DNA from: VFMC01 sp037130535
GTDB lineage: Bacteria; Actinomycetota; Acidimicrobiia; Acidimicrobiales; Ilumatobacteraceae
Length of the DNA: 13,223 nt
Assembly (NCBI GenBank): GCA_037130535.1
Contig: JBAXSU010000095.1
Span: forward strand, 1 to 13,223
Direction of reading: 5' to 3'
Shown here: in pieces, positions 1 through 6,687 of the stretch
How the letters are laid out: every line of letters begins with the position of its first letter
Numbering within the stretch: position 1 is the stretch's first letter
The notes under the pieces: generated by a model
What the model was told of the DNA's origin: nothing
Database searches by the model: none
Seen by the model: the letters and a program-made list of their open reading frames with translations, nothing else
Made by a program: the position numbers and the translations under genes

Positions 1-336
1 CCAGATGGCGGCGATGGCGATGATGCCACCGACGATCTGCGCCACGATGTAGGCACCGGCGTCTTTCGGGCTGAAGCGCTTCGCTGCCACCAGGCCCAGC
101 GTGACCGCCGGGTTGAAGTGACCGCCCGACACGTGGCCGAGCGCATAGGCACCGGTGACGACGGTGAGGCCGAAGGCCAGCGACACGCCGGTGAGACCGA
201 CACCCTTGCTCCAGCCGTCGGCATCAGCCGTGCCGCGGGTGATGATGGCGAACACGGCCGTGCCGCAGCCGCCCAGCACGAGCCAGAACGTGCCGATCAG
301 TTCGGCGGCGAGGCGCCGAGACATTCCTTGTTCCAT
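1..336 (-). CDS. aqpZ: Aquaporin Z-type water channel, N-terminal part (truncated by window edge)
   Basis: MIP-family channel in the cytoplasmic membrane that conducts water. The 112 residues visible begin with a short basic cytoplasmic end (MSRR at 5-8), then a first membrane helix (AAELIGTFWLVLGGCG, 10-25). The first pore half-helix carries the NPA signature (SGGHFNPAVTLG, 70-81), and a third hydrophobic segment ends at the window edge. GTFWLVLGGCG and SGGHFNPAVT are typical of AqpZ rather than the glycerol facilitator GlpF, whose second-half motifs are not visible here. The ATG at 336 was chosen because a strong Shine-Dalgarno sequence (AAGGAGG) lies just upstream. Met5 is a weaker alternative start. 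The gene is divergent from the metallo-hydrolase gene at 618. Family assignment is firm; substrate is inferred from similarity. Confidence 0.93.
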   Translation of the reverse strand, partial: MEQGMSRRLAAELIGTFWLVLGGCGTAVFAIITRGTADADGWSKGVGLTGVSLAFGLTVVTGAYALGHVSGGHFNPAVTLGLVAAKRFSPKDAGAYIVAQIVGGIIAIAAIW

Positions 337-341
337 GGGAA

Positions 342-348
342 CCTCCTT
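342..348 (-). promoter_or_regulatory. Shine-Dalgarno site of the aquaporin gene
   Basis: On the minus strand AAGGAGG lies 5 nt upstream of the ATG at 336. It is one of the best ribosome-binding sites in the window and fixes the start. This gene is therefore translated from a leadered mRNA, unlike the gene it diverges from. Confidence 0.8.
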
Positions 349-578
349 GTGGATGCACAGCCCTCGACCCCCGGTCCTCGGCCGGCGACAGGCGTCGCGG
401 CGCGAACGTTACCGATGGCGGATCCGGCGGTGGGGGATATCGCCTGCTCGGAGGGCCAAACCGTTGCATCCGACACGAGCGACCCGGACTGTCAGGTGCG
501 TGACGACGGCCGGCTGGCCCCGTTCCGGAGCCGCCACTCCGGGCGGGCCCGCCGGCCGTCGCATCTCGGGGTGTCGCG

Positions 579-605
579 TCATCTGGCAGATCGACTGCCA
601 GATGA
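579..605. repeat. Perfect 11-bp inverted repeat, probable operator
   Basis: TCATCTGGCAG (579-589) and CTGCCAGATGA (595-605) are exact reverse complements separated by the 5 nt ATCGA. The site directly abuts the TACGGT box at 606-611, so it covers roughly -39 to -13 of a leaderless transcript starting at 618. Size, symmetry and placement over the -35 region suit a dimeric repressor or activator such as a TetR- or GntR-type protein. No regulator gene lies in the window, so the protein is unknown. It could also form an RNA hairpin if transcription starts upstream. Confidence 0.7.
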
Positions 606-611
606 TACGGT
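606..611 (+). promoter_or_regulatory. Probable -10 box of leaderless promoter for MBL-fold gene
   Basis: TACGGT matches the actinobacterial -10 consensus TAnnnT and is followed by 6 nt (CGGTGC) and then the ATG at 618. No Shine-Dalgarno sequence precedes the ATG, which fits transcription starting at the A of the start codon. The same arrangement occurs before the genes at 3282 and 9631. Confidence 0.6.
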
Positions 612-617
612 CGGTGC

Positions 618-1439
618 ATGAAGATCACCTTGCTCGGCACCGGAAGTCCACTGCCCGATCCGCGGCGTGCCGGGCCATCGACGCTGGTGTCGGCGGTGGG
701 CACGCATCTGCTGATCGATTGCGGGCGTGGTGTGGTGATGCGTCTCGCTGCCGCAGGCGTGCTGCCGCCGATGCTTGGCGCGGTGTTGCTCACTCATCTG
801 CACAGTGATCACCTCACCGATCTGAACGACGTCATCACCACGCACTGGGTGATGAACCCGACCCAGGCGACCTTGCGCATCGTGGGTCCGCCGCGCACCG
901 CCGAGGTGGTGCAGGCAACGCTTGCGGCGCTGGCCCCCGACATCTCGTACCGACTCGACCACCACGCCGATCTCACCTGGACGCCCACGGTGGAGGTGAC
1001 CGAGGTGAGCCCCGGCAACGAATTCTCGATCGCCGGGCTCGAGGTGCGGGTTGCTGCCACCGACCACCGACCTGTCGAACCCACCGTCGCCTACCGGGTG
1101 GAGGCCGACGGCAAGACCGTGGTGCTGGGCGGCGATGGGGTGCCGTGCGCCTCGCTCGACGAGATCTGCAGCGGCGCCGACGCCTACGTGCAGACCGTGC
1201 TGCGCGACGACATCGTGCGGATGGTGCCGAACCAGCGCTTCCAGGACATCCTCGACTATCACTCCACCGTGGCCGACGCGGCCCGCACCGCCACGCGGGC
1301 GGGGGTGCGCACCCTGGTGCTCACCCACTACGTGCCACCGATGCAGCCCGGCCAGGAAGACGAGTGGCGGGCCCTCGCCGCCGAGCACTTCGCCGGCGAC
1401 ATCGTGTTGGGCGACGACCTCACCAGCGTCGAACTCTGA
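618..1439 (+). CDS. MBL-fold metallo-hydrolase (RNase Z / arylsulfatase-like)
   Basis: Metallo-beta-lactamase-fold hydrolase of 273 residues, probably cytoplasmic, with a two-metal site. The N-terminus MKITLLGTGSPLPDP is typical of the RNase Z/AtsA-like branch. Visible ligands are H60-x-H62-x-D64-H65 (motif THLHSDH), the ATDH segment (147-150), D173 in GGDGVP, H215 in DYHST and H237 in LTHYVPP. The DYHST element resembles the HST motif of RNase Z-like enzymes. No RNase Z exosite arm is evident, so tRNA processing is doubtful; a small-molecule ester, lactone or phosphodiester substrate is as likely. The ATG at 618 is set by the leaderless promoter just before it. The gene stands alone, convergent with the CBS gene. 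The substrate is not determinable from sequence. Confidence 0.88.
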   Translation: MKITLLGTGSPLPDPRRAGPSTLVSAVGTHLLIDCGRGVVMRLAAAGVLPPMLGAVLLTHLHSDHLTDLNDVITTHWVMNPTQATLRIVGPPRTAEVVQATLAALAPDISYRLDHHADLTWTPTVEVTEVSPGNEFSIAGLEVRVAATDHRPVEPTVAYRVEADGKTVVLGGDGVPCASLDEICSGADAYVQTVLRDDIVRMVPNQRFQDILDYHSTVADAARTATRAGVRTLVLTHYVPPMQPGQEDEWRALAAEHFAGDIVLGDDLTSVEL

Positions 1440-1551
1440 GACGATGGCGGCCGTGCCAGGGCCACCCCACACCGCTCGCCGCGATGCCGTTCGCCGCGAG
1501 GCCATCGACGTTGCCCGCGTCGGCGCGCCGGCGTCGCTCTCGCTGGGTTGC
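1440..1551. other. Convergent intergenic gap, possible terminator region
   Basis: This 112-bp gap lies between the 3' ends of the MBL-fold and CBS genes. It contains a 10-bp palindrome CGGCGCGCCG (1521-1530) and a near-repeat of CGCCGCGA, but no T-tract after a stem. I see no convincing intrinsic terminator; termination may be Rho-dependent or use a stem without a U-tract. Confidence 0.35.
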
Positions 1552-2022
1552 TCAGCGGCTGGTGGCTGCTGCCCGTACCGGCGGCTCGGCCGGGTCGCCC
1601 GCCTTCGGGAACATCAACTGCCCCGCCACCCCGCGGGTGATCTCGGCGAACTCCTCGGCGAACGCCACGATCAGGTCGTCGAGCGACACCATGCCGGCCA
1701 CCTGTCCATGACTCGTCACGGGAAGGCGACGGAACGAGTGGCGGCCGAACAGGCGCACCACATCGCGCACATCGGTGGAGGCATCGACCGACACCACGTC
1801 GAGGGTCATCACCGCATCGATCCGGCCGTCGAGCGGCACGTCGCGGGCAATGCCGTGCACCACCAGGTCGCGGTCGGTGACGATGCCGACGATGTGGTCG
1901 CGGTCGTCGACCACCACCACCGAGCCGACGCCCTGTTCGGCCATCGTGGCCGCAGCATCAGCGAGGGTGGCGACTGGCGGCAGCACCACGACGGGCCGGA
2001 GGGCCAACTCTTCGATTCGCAT
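1552..2022 (-). CDS. Two-CBS-domain protein
   Basis: Small soluble protein of 156 residues made almost entirely of a pair of CBS domains (a Bateman module): CBS1 about residues 7-60, with GIVTDRDL at 46-53, and CBS2 about 70-125, with RRLPVTSHGQVAGMVSLDDL at 98-117. Such modules bind adenine nucleotides or related ligands and usually report energy state. With no fused catalytic domain it probably acts as a free-standing sensor, like the hypoxia-induced mycobacterial CBS proteins. The C-terminal 30 residues are Pro/Ala-rich and likely disordered. The start at 2022 (MRIEEL) was chosen because the open frame upstream has no CBS character and runs into the GH130 gene. No clear Shine-Dalgarno is present. 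It lies 64 bp downstream of that GH130 gene in the same direction, so co-transcription is plausible. Confidence 0.88.
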   Translation of the reverse strand: MRIEELALRPVVVLPPVATLADAAATMAEQGVGSVVVVDDRDHIVGIVTDRDLVVHGIARDVPLDGRIDAVMTLDVVSVDASTDVRDVVRLFGRHSFRRLPVTSHGQVAGMVSLDDLIVAFAEEFAEITRGVAGQLMFPKAGDPAEPPVRAAATSR

Positions 2023-2086
2023 GTCGCCAGGGTCGCGCCGCGGACGACCACCGGCCAGGGCCGAACGGCGTTCCGTCGACCTGCCG

Positions 2087-3118
2087 TCAGGCCATGAGGG
2101 GAACGAGCGCGTCGAGCAACGCTTGCTCGTCGACCGTGGCGGCGCCGACGCATCGGTCGGCGGCACCGTAGGTGAGGTAGATCGTGCCGTCGGCGCGACG
2201 GTGCACACCCTGCACGAACACCACCTCGTCGACGTCGCCCACCCGCTCCCACGGCAGTTCGGGTTCCATCAGTGCGTCGGGCAGGATGGCGATGACCTGT
2301 GCTGTGTACGGGTCGAGCAGGGCCACGTTGATGGTGTACACCCCACGCTCCGACCGTTCGTGGAAGAACAGCAGCAGGCCCTGCTCGGTCGCCAGGGGTG
2401 GAGCGCCTGCGCCCACTCCCGACACGCCGTGTCCCGGCTCGATGATGGTGTGCCGGTCGAGGTGGGCGAGGTGGTCGTCCCAGTAGGCGTCGTCGGCGTG
2501 CCACAGGTGGTGGAGGTCGTCGAACACCGCCACCTGCATGTTCGGGTGGATGCGGTGCATCAGTGCGACTCGCCCGTCGGCGAGCGGAAAGATGACCGCA
2601 TCTTTGTTCGGCACGCCGTCGGGGCCGAGGTGCCTGCCACTCGTTTCGTCGAGGTGGAAGCGCCCGTCGCGGTACTCGAGGCGGTGCGCACCGATGCGCC
2701 ACGGGCCCCCTTCCTCGGGTGGTGGCAGACGGGTGTAGGTCATCACGATGTGCTCATCCCCGTTGTGCATCACGGTCTGCACCCGGGGGTCTTCGAAGCT
2801 CCAGATCTCGTCGTCGGCCGTGGCGAGGACGTAGCCGAACTCGTAGTCGTGGCCGTCGGCGGACGTGAACACGACGATGTCGGAGATGTAGTCGTGGAAC
2901 CGCGGGCCGGGCCCCTCGTTTCGCCCGTAGCCGTCGCGGATGGCTCGGGCGAAGAGGTGATAGCGGCCGTCGTGGTGCAACAGGCCGGCGTTGAAGACGG
3001 GGCCGTATCCGGGCACGGTGCCGTAGTCGACGACGGGCTGCACCGAGACACGCTGCACGGCCACGCACTGGCCGGCTCGTTGATCGACAGCAGGGGTGAG
3101 GGCCGTTTGACTGCTCAT
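2087..3118 (-). CDS. GH130-family glycoside phosphorylase or hydrolase (paralogue 1)
   Basis: Five-bladed beta-propeller enzyme of glycoside hydrolase family 130, which acts on beta-mannosides by phosphorolysis or hydrolysis. Family marks are PVFNAGLLHHDGRYHLFAR (40-58), SFEDPRV (107-113) with the predicted catalytic Asp110, NKDAVIFP (171-178), MHRIHP (187-192), GVGAGAPPL (234-242) and the C-terminal TYGAADRCVGAAT. The Lys seen in the second paralogue before the G-x-G-x-PP segment is absent here, and the YHGV motif is replaced by FFHERS, so hydrolysis or a different acceptor is possible. Length is 343 residues with the ATG at 3118; upstream in-frame sequence is basic and unlike the family. 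No signal peptide is seen, so it is cytoplasmic. It is divergent from the baeRF-GH130-GT4-toroid operon and precedes the CBS gene. Substrate is inferred only. Confidence 0.88.
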   Translation of the reverse strand: MSSQTALTPAVDQRAGQCVAVQRVSVQPVVDYGTVPGYGPVFNAGLLHHDGRYHLFARAIRDGYGRNEGPGPRFHDYISDIVVFTSADGHDYEFGYVLATADDEIWSFEDPRVQTVMHNGDEHIVMTYTRLPPPEEGGPWRIGAHRLEYRDGRFHLDETSGRHLGPDGVPNKDAVIFPLADGRVALMHRIHPNMQVAVFDDLHHLWHADDAYWDDHLAHLDRHTIIEPGHGVSGVGAGAPPLATEQGLLLFFHERSERGVYTINVALLDPYTAQVIAILPDALMEPELPWERVGDVDEVVFVQGVHRRADGTIYLTYGAADRCVGAATVDEQALLDALVPLMA

Positions 3119-3281
3119 GGCAGTCGATTGTCTCAGCGCGCGCGGGCGACGCGTCGGCAGCACGGCTGGACATCTGTACCGATCACAGTGCCGATCGACC
3201 CGATCTGACGAGTCGTTGGGCCGGGTGGCCGCCGACGCCCGACGGTGACGATCCGCGACTCGGCTCCGTACCGTGCGCGCC
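3119..3281. other. Divergent promoter region of the carbohydrate module
   Basis: These 163 bp separate the leftward GH130 gene from the rightward operon. The right end carries the TACCGT box at 3269-3274. On the left, GACAAT lies 8 nt before the GH130 ATG on the minus strand and is a weak -10 candidate. GACTGC/GCAGTC (3109-3125) is a small inverted repeat across the GH130 start codon. CCGATC occurs three times at 3179, 3191 and 3200. No protein is evident in the region. Confidence 0.5.
3269..3274 (+). promoter_or_regulatory. Probable -10 box of leaderless promoter for the baeRF-GH130-GT4 operon
   Basis: TACCGT fits TAnnnT and lies 7 nt before the ATG at 3282. No Shine-Dalgarno is present upstream of that ATG. 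It would drive the operon that continues to 7697. Confidence 0.55.
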
Positions 3282-4436
3282 ATGGCAACGATCGCACCTC
3301 CCGTCCCGCCCACGATCACGCTGGCGCGCCTCACCGAACTGGCGCGCCACAGCGCCTCGCCGAGCGTGTCGGTGCTGATGCCGATCGACCGACGGCATCC
3401 GGACGACCGCCTCGATCACGGTGTGCTCGACCGCTTGGTCGACCAGGCGCGAGCCGGCCTCGACGGGTGGATAGCGGGCGTCGACATCGCTGCGCTGTTG
3501 GCACCGCTGACCGACGCGCTGGCGCGACGGGTCGTGTCGGAGCACGGCGAGTCGGTTGCCTTCTTCGTCAGCCCCGGATTCGCCGCCGAGATGGAGTTGG
3601 GCACCCGCGTGGAGCCGATGTGCGTGGTGGCCGACCGGTTCGAGGTGAGCCCACTGTTGCCCTGCGTCGACCGCAGCATCGGCGGCCACGTGCTGGCGCT
3701 GGGCAGCGAGCACCTGCGGCTGTGCCACGTAGGAGCAACGGCCTTGCACGAGTGCACGGTGCCCGACCTGCCCCGTTCGGTCGACGAAGCACTCTGGTTC
3801 GAAGCGACCGAGCGGCACAGCGGTGCGCACTCCGCTGGGCAGACCGGAAGGGGTACTCCGGTTCGCCGCGGCCACGGCAGCGGTGCGCAGCAGGAGGACC
3901 GCAAAGCCCGGCTCGACCGCTTCTTCCACCTTGTCGACCACACCGTGCTCGCTCATGTGGGTACCGACCGCGCTCACCCGCTGGTGGTGGCTGGCGCAGG
4001 CCCGATGGTGTCGCGATACCGGGCCGTCAGCCGGCACCCGTGGACGCTGGGCTTGGAGGTGGGGAGCACAGTGCGGCTAGGCGACGACGAACTGCGCCGG
4101 AGGGTGGCAGCCGAGGTGGCGTCAGCCACCACCATCGAGCCGCTGCTCGATCGCTTTGCCACGCTGCTCGGTACGGGCCTGGCCGGCGTCGACACCAGCG
4201 AGGTGCTGACCGCGCTGGGGGAGGGGGCGGTGTTCAGCCTGCTCGTCGCCGGTACAGCACACTGGTGGGCGCAGTGGCCCGACTCGACCGAACGCCTCGC
4301 CGAGCGCGCGCCGGGAGCGGTCGACGTGGTGAACCTCGCGGTCACCGACGCGCTGCGCACCCATGCAGCGGTGCACCTGGTGCCACCCGGCTGCCTACCC
4401 GACGGTGTGCCCTTCGGCGCGCTGTACCGGTACTGA
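3282..4436 (+). CDS. baeRF-type protein (bacterial homologue of archaeo-eukaryotic release factor 1/Pelota)
   Basis: Protein of 384 residues matching the bacterial archaeo-eukaryotic release factor families, closest in my recollection to family 3. The pattern is PSVSVLMPIDRRHP (27-40), a helical segment, SVAFFVSPGF (91-100), VVADRFEVSPLLPCVD (115-130), VLALGSEHLRLCHVG (137-151), a Gly/His loop GHGSGAQQEDRK (197-208), LDRFFHLVD (211-219), PLVVAGAGPMVSRYR (233-247), GTG...VLTALGEGAVFSLLVA, and the terminal VPFGALYRY. The loop occupies the position of the GGQ loop of true release factors but has no GGQ, so peptide release is unlikely. Relatives of this superfamily (Balon, mycobacterial Rv2629) bind ribosomes in dormancy, so ribosome hibernation or rescue is a reasonable inference. 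The ATG at 3282 fits the leaderless promoter; a GTG at 3273 is the alternative. The next gene begins 2 nt after its stop. Confidence 0.78.
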   Translation: MATIAPPVPPTITLARLTELARHSASPSVSVLMPIDRRHPDDRLDHGVLDRLVDQARAGLDGWIAGVDIAALLAPLTDALARRVVSEHGESVAFFVSPGFAAEMELGTRVEPMCVVADRFEVSPLLPCVDRSIGGHVLALGSEHLRLCHVGATALHECTVPDLPRSVDEALWFEATERHSGAHSAGQTGRGTPVRRGHGSGAQQEDRKARLDRFFHLVDHTVLAHVGTDRAHPLVVAGAGPMVSRYRAVSRHPWTLGLEVGSTVRLGDDELRRRVAAEVASATTIEPLLDRFATLLGTGLAGVDTSEVLTALGEGAVFSLLVAGTAHWWAQWPDSTERLAERAPGAVDVVNLAVTDALRTHAAVHLVPPGCLPDGVPFGALYRY

Positions 4437-4438
4437 CC

Positions 4439-5392
4439 GTGGTCGAGTACCCCCACGACCCGCGCGAGCTGTTCTGCCGCTACGAGCACAACCCCATCCT
4501 GCGTGGCCTCGACCTGCCGAAGATGGAGAACACCGTGTTCAACCCCGGCGCAGTGATGTTCGACGACGAGACGCTGTTGCTCGCCCGGGTGGAGGACCGC
4601 ACCGGTCTGTCGCGACTGATGGTGGCGCGCAGCGCCGACGGCTACTCCAATTGGAAGGTGGAACCCCATCGCAGCCTGGTGCCCGACCAGGGCTGGTGGG
4701 CCGAGCAGTGGGGCGTGGAAGACCCGCGCATCACCCGCATCGACGACACGTACCACATCTTGTACACGGGCTTCTCGACTGCCGGCCCGGTGGTGTGCCG
4801 GGCCACCACCGCCGACTTCGTCACGTTTGAACGGCAGGGTGTCATGGCAGTGCCCGAGGACAAAGATGCCGCCCTGTTCCCGCGGCAGATCAACGGCCGG
4901 TGGGCGATGCTGCACCGGCCGGTGCCGAACTTCCGCGAGATGGGCGCGCACATCTGGATCTCGTGGAGTCCCGACCTGGTGAACTGGGGCGACCCGCAGC
5001 CCATCATCCAGGCCCGCCGCGGCGGCTGGTGGGACGCCAACAAGGTGGGTCTCGGGCCGCCCCCCATGGAGACGCCTGCCGGCTGGCTGGTGCTGTACCA
5101 CGGAGTGCGGGTGACGGTGTCGGGCTCGCTGTACCGGCTCGGCTTGGCGCTACTCGACAAAGAACACCCCGAGCGACTGATCGCGCGCGGCAACGAGTGG
5201 GTGTTCGGTCCGTGCGCGCCGTACGAGATCGCAGGCGACGTGCCCGATGTGGTGTTCCCGTGCGGTTGGATCCTCGACCCCGACGGCGACACCCTGCGGA
5301 TGTACTACGGGGCCGCCGACAGCTGTGTCGCCATCGCCACGGCGAGCCTGGAGGAACTGCTCGCCTACCTCTTCAAGCACCCGATCGCGTGA
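4439..5392 (+). CDS. GH130-family glycoside phosphorylase (paralogue 2)
   Basis: Beta-propeller GH130 enzyme of 317 residues, cytoplasmic, predicted to cleave a beta-mannoside or related sugar with phosphate. Motifs run RYEHNPIL (14-21), NTVFNPGAV (31-39), LLLARVEDR (46-54), WGVEDPRIT (91-99) with the predicted catalytic Asp95, DKDAALFP (141-148), MLHRPVP (157-163), NKVGLGPPP (201-209), GWLVLYHGV (215-223) and YGAADSCVAIAT (290-301). The basic residues R50, R160, K202 and H221 sit where GH130 phosphorylases carry phosphate- or sugar-binding side chains, favouring phosphorolysis. The GTG at 4439 is the only sensible start: it comes 2 nt after the baeRF stop and 13 residues before the first conserved motif, implying translational coupling. 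Its paralogue is encoded divergently at 2087-3118. The exact linkage is unknown. Confidence 0.9.
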   Translation: MVEYPHDPRELFCRYEHNPILRGLDLPKMENTVFNPGAVMFDDETLLLARVEDRTGLSRLMVARSADGYSNWKVEPHRSLVPDQGWWAEQWGVEDPRITRIDDTYHILYTGFSTAGPVVCRATTADFVTFERQGVMAVPEDKDAALFPRQINGRWAMLHRPVPNFREMGAHIWISWSPDLVNWGDPQPIIQARRGGWWDANKVGLGPPPMETPAGWLVLYHGVRVTVSGSLYRLGLALLDKEHPERLIARGNEWVFGPCAPYEIAGDVPDVVFPCGWILDPDGDTLRMYYGAADSCVAIATASLEELLAYLFKHPIA

Positions 5393-5460
5393 CGGTTCGG
5401 CACTATCTCGGGGCTGATGGTCCCTATCGGGGCAACCCGCCGAGTTGGTGGGATGTGTCC

Positions 5461-6687
5461 ATGACCGGAGCAGGGGCACTCATGAACGAATGGTCGATGA
5501 CCGGAGGCTGGCAGCCCGGCGTGTCGGTGGGCATGGTGGGAACGTTCCCGCCCACCGAGTGCGGCCTGGCGACGTTCGCCGCAGCGCTCGGCGACTCGCT
5601 GCGCGCCGCCGGCGAGGGGTGCCGGGTGGGCATGGTGGAGGTGGTCGATGCGCCCCGAACGGCTCGTGACGAAGTGGTGTACCAGGTGGTTCGCGGCGAT
5701 CGGCGCACGGTGGGCGCCGCCCCGTCGTGGCTGAACCGTTTCGACGTGGTGGTGGTGCAGCACGAGTTCGGCATCTTCGGCGGCGTCGACGGCGACGAGG
5801 TGCTCGACATCCTCGATGGCGTGCACCGACCGGTGGTGACGGTGCTGCACACCGTTCTCGAGCAGCCGAGCGTGCATCAGCGCGACATCATCGAGCAGCT
5901 CGCGTTGCGCTCGGCGGTGCTGGTGGTGATGACGCTGGCGGCACGCAGCCGCCTGCTCAGCCGGTTCGCCGTCGACCCACGTCGAGTGGTGGTCATCCCG
6001 CACGGCGCCCACGAGAACCGGTCGCTTCCAGGCGAGCGGTACGCGGCAGCGCAGCCGACCGTGTTGACGTGGGGGCTGCTCGGGCCCGGCAAGGGGATCG
6101 AGATGGGCATCGATGCCATCGCGCTGCTCCGCACCATGATCCCGGCGCCTCGCTACCTCGTCGCCGGCCAGACGCACCCGAAGGTGCGCGCCGCCAGCGG
6201 CGAGGCGTACCGCGAGGCCTTGCAGCAGCGTGCCGCTGTGCGGGGCGTGGCCGACCTGGTCGACTTCGACGACGACTACCGCGACCTGCCGGCGCTGCAG
6301 GCGCTCATCCGTGCGGCCGACGTGGTACTGCTGCCGTACGAGTCGCGCGACCAGGTGACGTCGGGCGTGCTCATCGAGGCGGTTGCCTCGCGCAAGCCCG
6401 TGGTGGCCACCGACTTCCCGCACGCCCGCGAACTGCTGAGCGGAGGCGCCGGCATCGTGGTGCCCCACCACGACGCCGAGGCCACCGCACAGGCGGTGGG
6501 CCGCATCCTTCGCGACCACCGACTGGCCCGGCAGATGGCCGACGAGGCGGCTCGGCTGGCCGCACCGATGATGTGGTCGGCCGTCGCCAGGAGGTACCAC
6601 GACGTGTTCGCGCCGTTGCTGAGCGACTACGGGATGGTGGGTGCACCGGTGCTGGCCGGTGCCGGCGTACGGAGCCAGGTGGCGTGA
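5461..6687 (+). CDS. GT4-family glycosyltransferase
   Basis: GT-B fold retaining glycosyltransferase of 408 residues. The N-terminal Rossmann domain opens with VGMVGTFPPTECGLATFAAAL (23-43), with QHEFGIFGG (100-108) and VVIPHG (177-182). The C-terminal nucleotide-sugar domain has GLLGPGKGIEMGIDAI (205-220), LLPYES (290-295), QVTSGVLIEAVASRKPVVAT (298-317) and FPHARELL (319-326). The usual E-x7-E is Q298-x7-E306, which I recall as normal in this subfamily. There is no signal peptide or membrane segment; it is cytosolic or peripheral. The start is uncertain: the GTG at 5389 overlaps the GH130 stop (GTGA), but codons 5389-5460 have poor GC3 and no family similarity, so I prefer the ATG at 5461; 5482 is also possible. 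It overlaps the next gene by 4 nt. Donor (perhaps GDP-mannose or another NDP-sugar) is inferred only. Confidence 0.88.
   Translation: MTGAGALMNEWSMTGGWQPGVSVGMVGTFPPTECGLATFAAALGDSLRAAGEGCRVGMVEVVDAPRTARDEVVYQVVRGDRRTVGAAPSWLNRFDVVVVQHEFGIFGGVDGDEVLDILDGVHRPVVTVLHTVLEQPSVHQRDIIEQLALRSAVLVVMTLAARSRLLSRFAVDPRRVVVIPHGAHENRSLPGERYAAAQPTVLTWGLLGPGKGIEMGIDAIALLRTMIPAPRYLVAGQTHPKVRAASGEAYREALQQRAAVRGVADLVDFDDDYRDLPALQALIRAADVVLLPYESRDQVTSGVLIEAVASRKPVVATDFPHARELLSGGAGIVVPHHDAEATAQAVGRILRDHRLARQMADEAARLAAPMMWSAVARRYHDVFAPLLSDYGMVGAPVLAGAGVRSQVA

Larger units (their letters stand above)
337..617. other. Divergent intergenic region between aquaporin and MBL-fold hydrolase genes
   Basis: This is the longest gene-free stretch (281 bp). 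Its left end holds the aquaporin ribosome-binding site. Its right end holds the inverted repeat at 579-605 and the TAnnnT box at 606-611 of the hydrolase gene. Between them are short GC-rich palindromes (CCGGAG/CTCCGG at 525-542; GGCGGGCCCGCC at 542-553), which are unremarkable at this base composition. On the minus strand TAACGT at 406-411 could be a -10 box for the aquaporin gene, but I see no convincing -35. Open reading frames crossing the region look like shadows, with no recognisable protein family. Confidence 0.6.

Noticed and set aside
525..553. GC-rich palindromes as a possible terminator
   Set aside because: They lie between divergent genes, where no terminator is needed, and lack a T-tract.
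118..621. Long rightward open frame over the aquaporin gene and its upstream region
   Set aside because: The minus strand encodes a clear aquaporin; this frame has no family signature and is a high-GC shadow.
1521..1530. CGGCGCGCCG as an intrinsic terminator for the convergent genes
   Set aside because: No loop and no U-tract; such palindromes are common at this GC content.
3109..3125. GACTGC/GCAGTC inverted repeat across the GH130 paralogue 1 start codon
   Set aside because: Six-base arms are too short to claim an operator without conservation.
590..3128. ATCGACTGCCA shared by the 579-605 operator and the minus strand just before the GH130 start (3118-3128)
   Set aside because: An 11-base match between two sites is expected many times by chance in 13 kb, and the second site lacks the full palindrome; only a genome-wide motif search could revive it.
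3119..3334. N-terminal extension of GH130 paralogue 1 to a start at 3334
   Set aside because: It would overlap the divergent operon start, is basic and unlike the family, and 3118 gives the normal length.
3245..4438. Upstream extension of the GH130 paralogue 2 frame, which would make a 715-residue protein
   Set aside because: The extension is the Arg/Ala-rich out-of-frame shadow of the baeRF gene; the GH130 domain begins right after the GTG at 4439.
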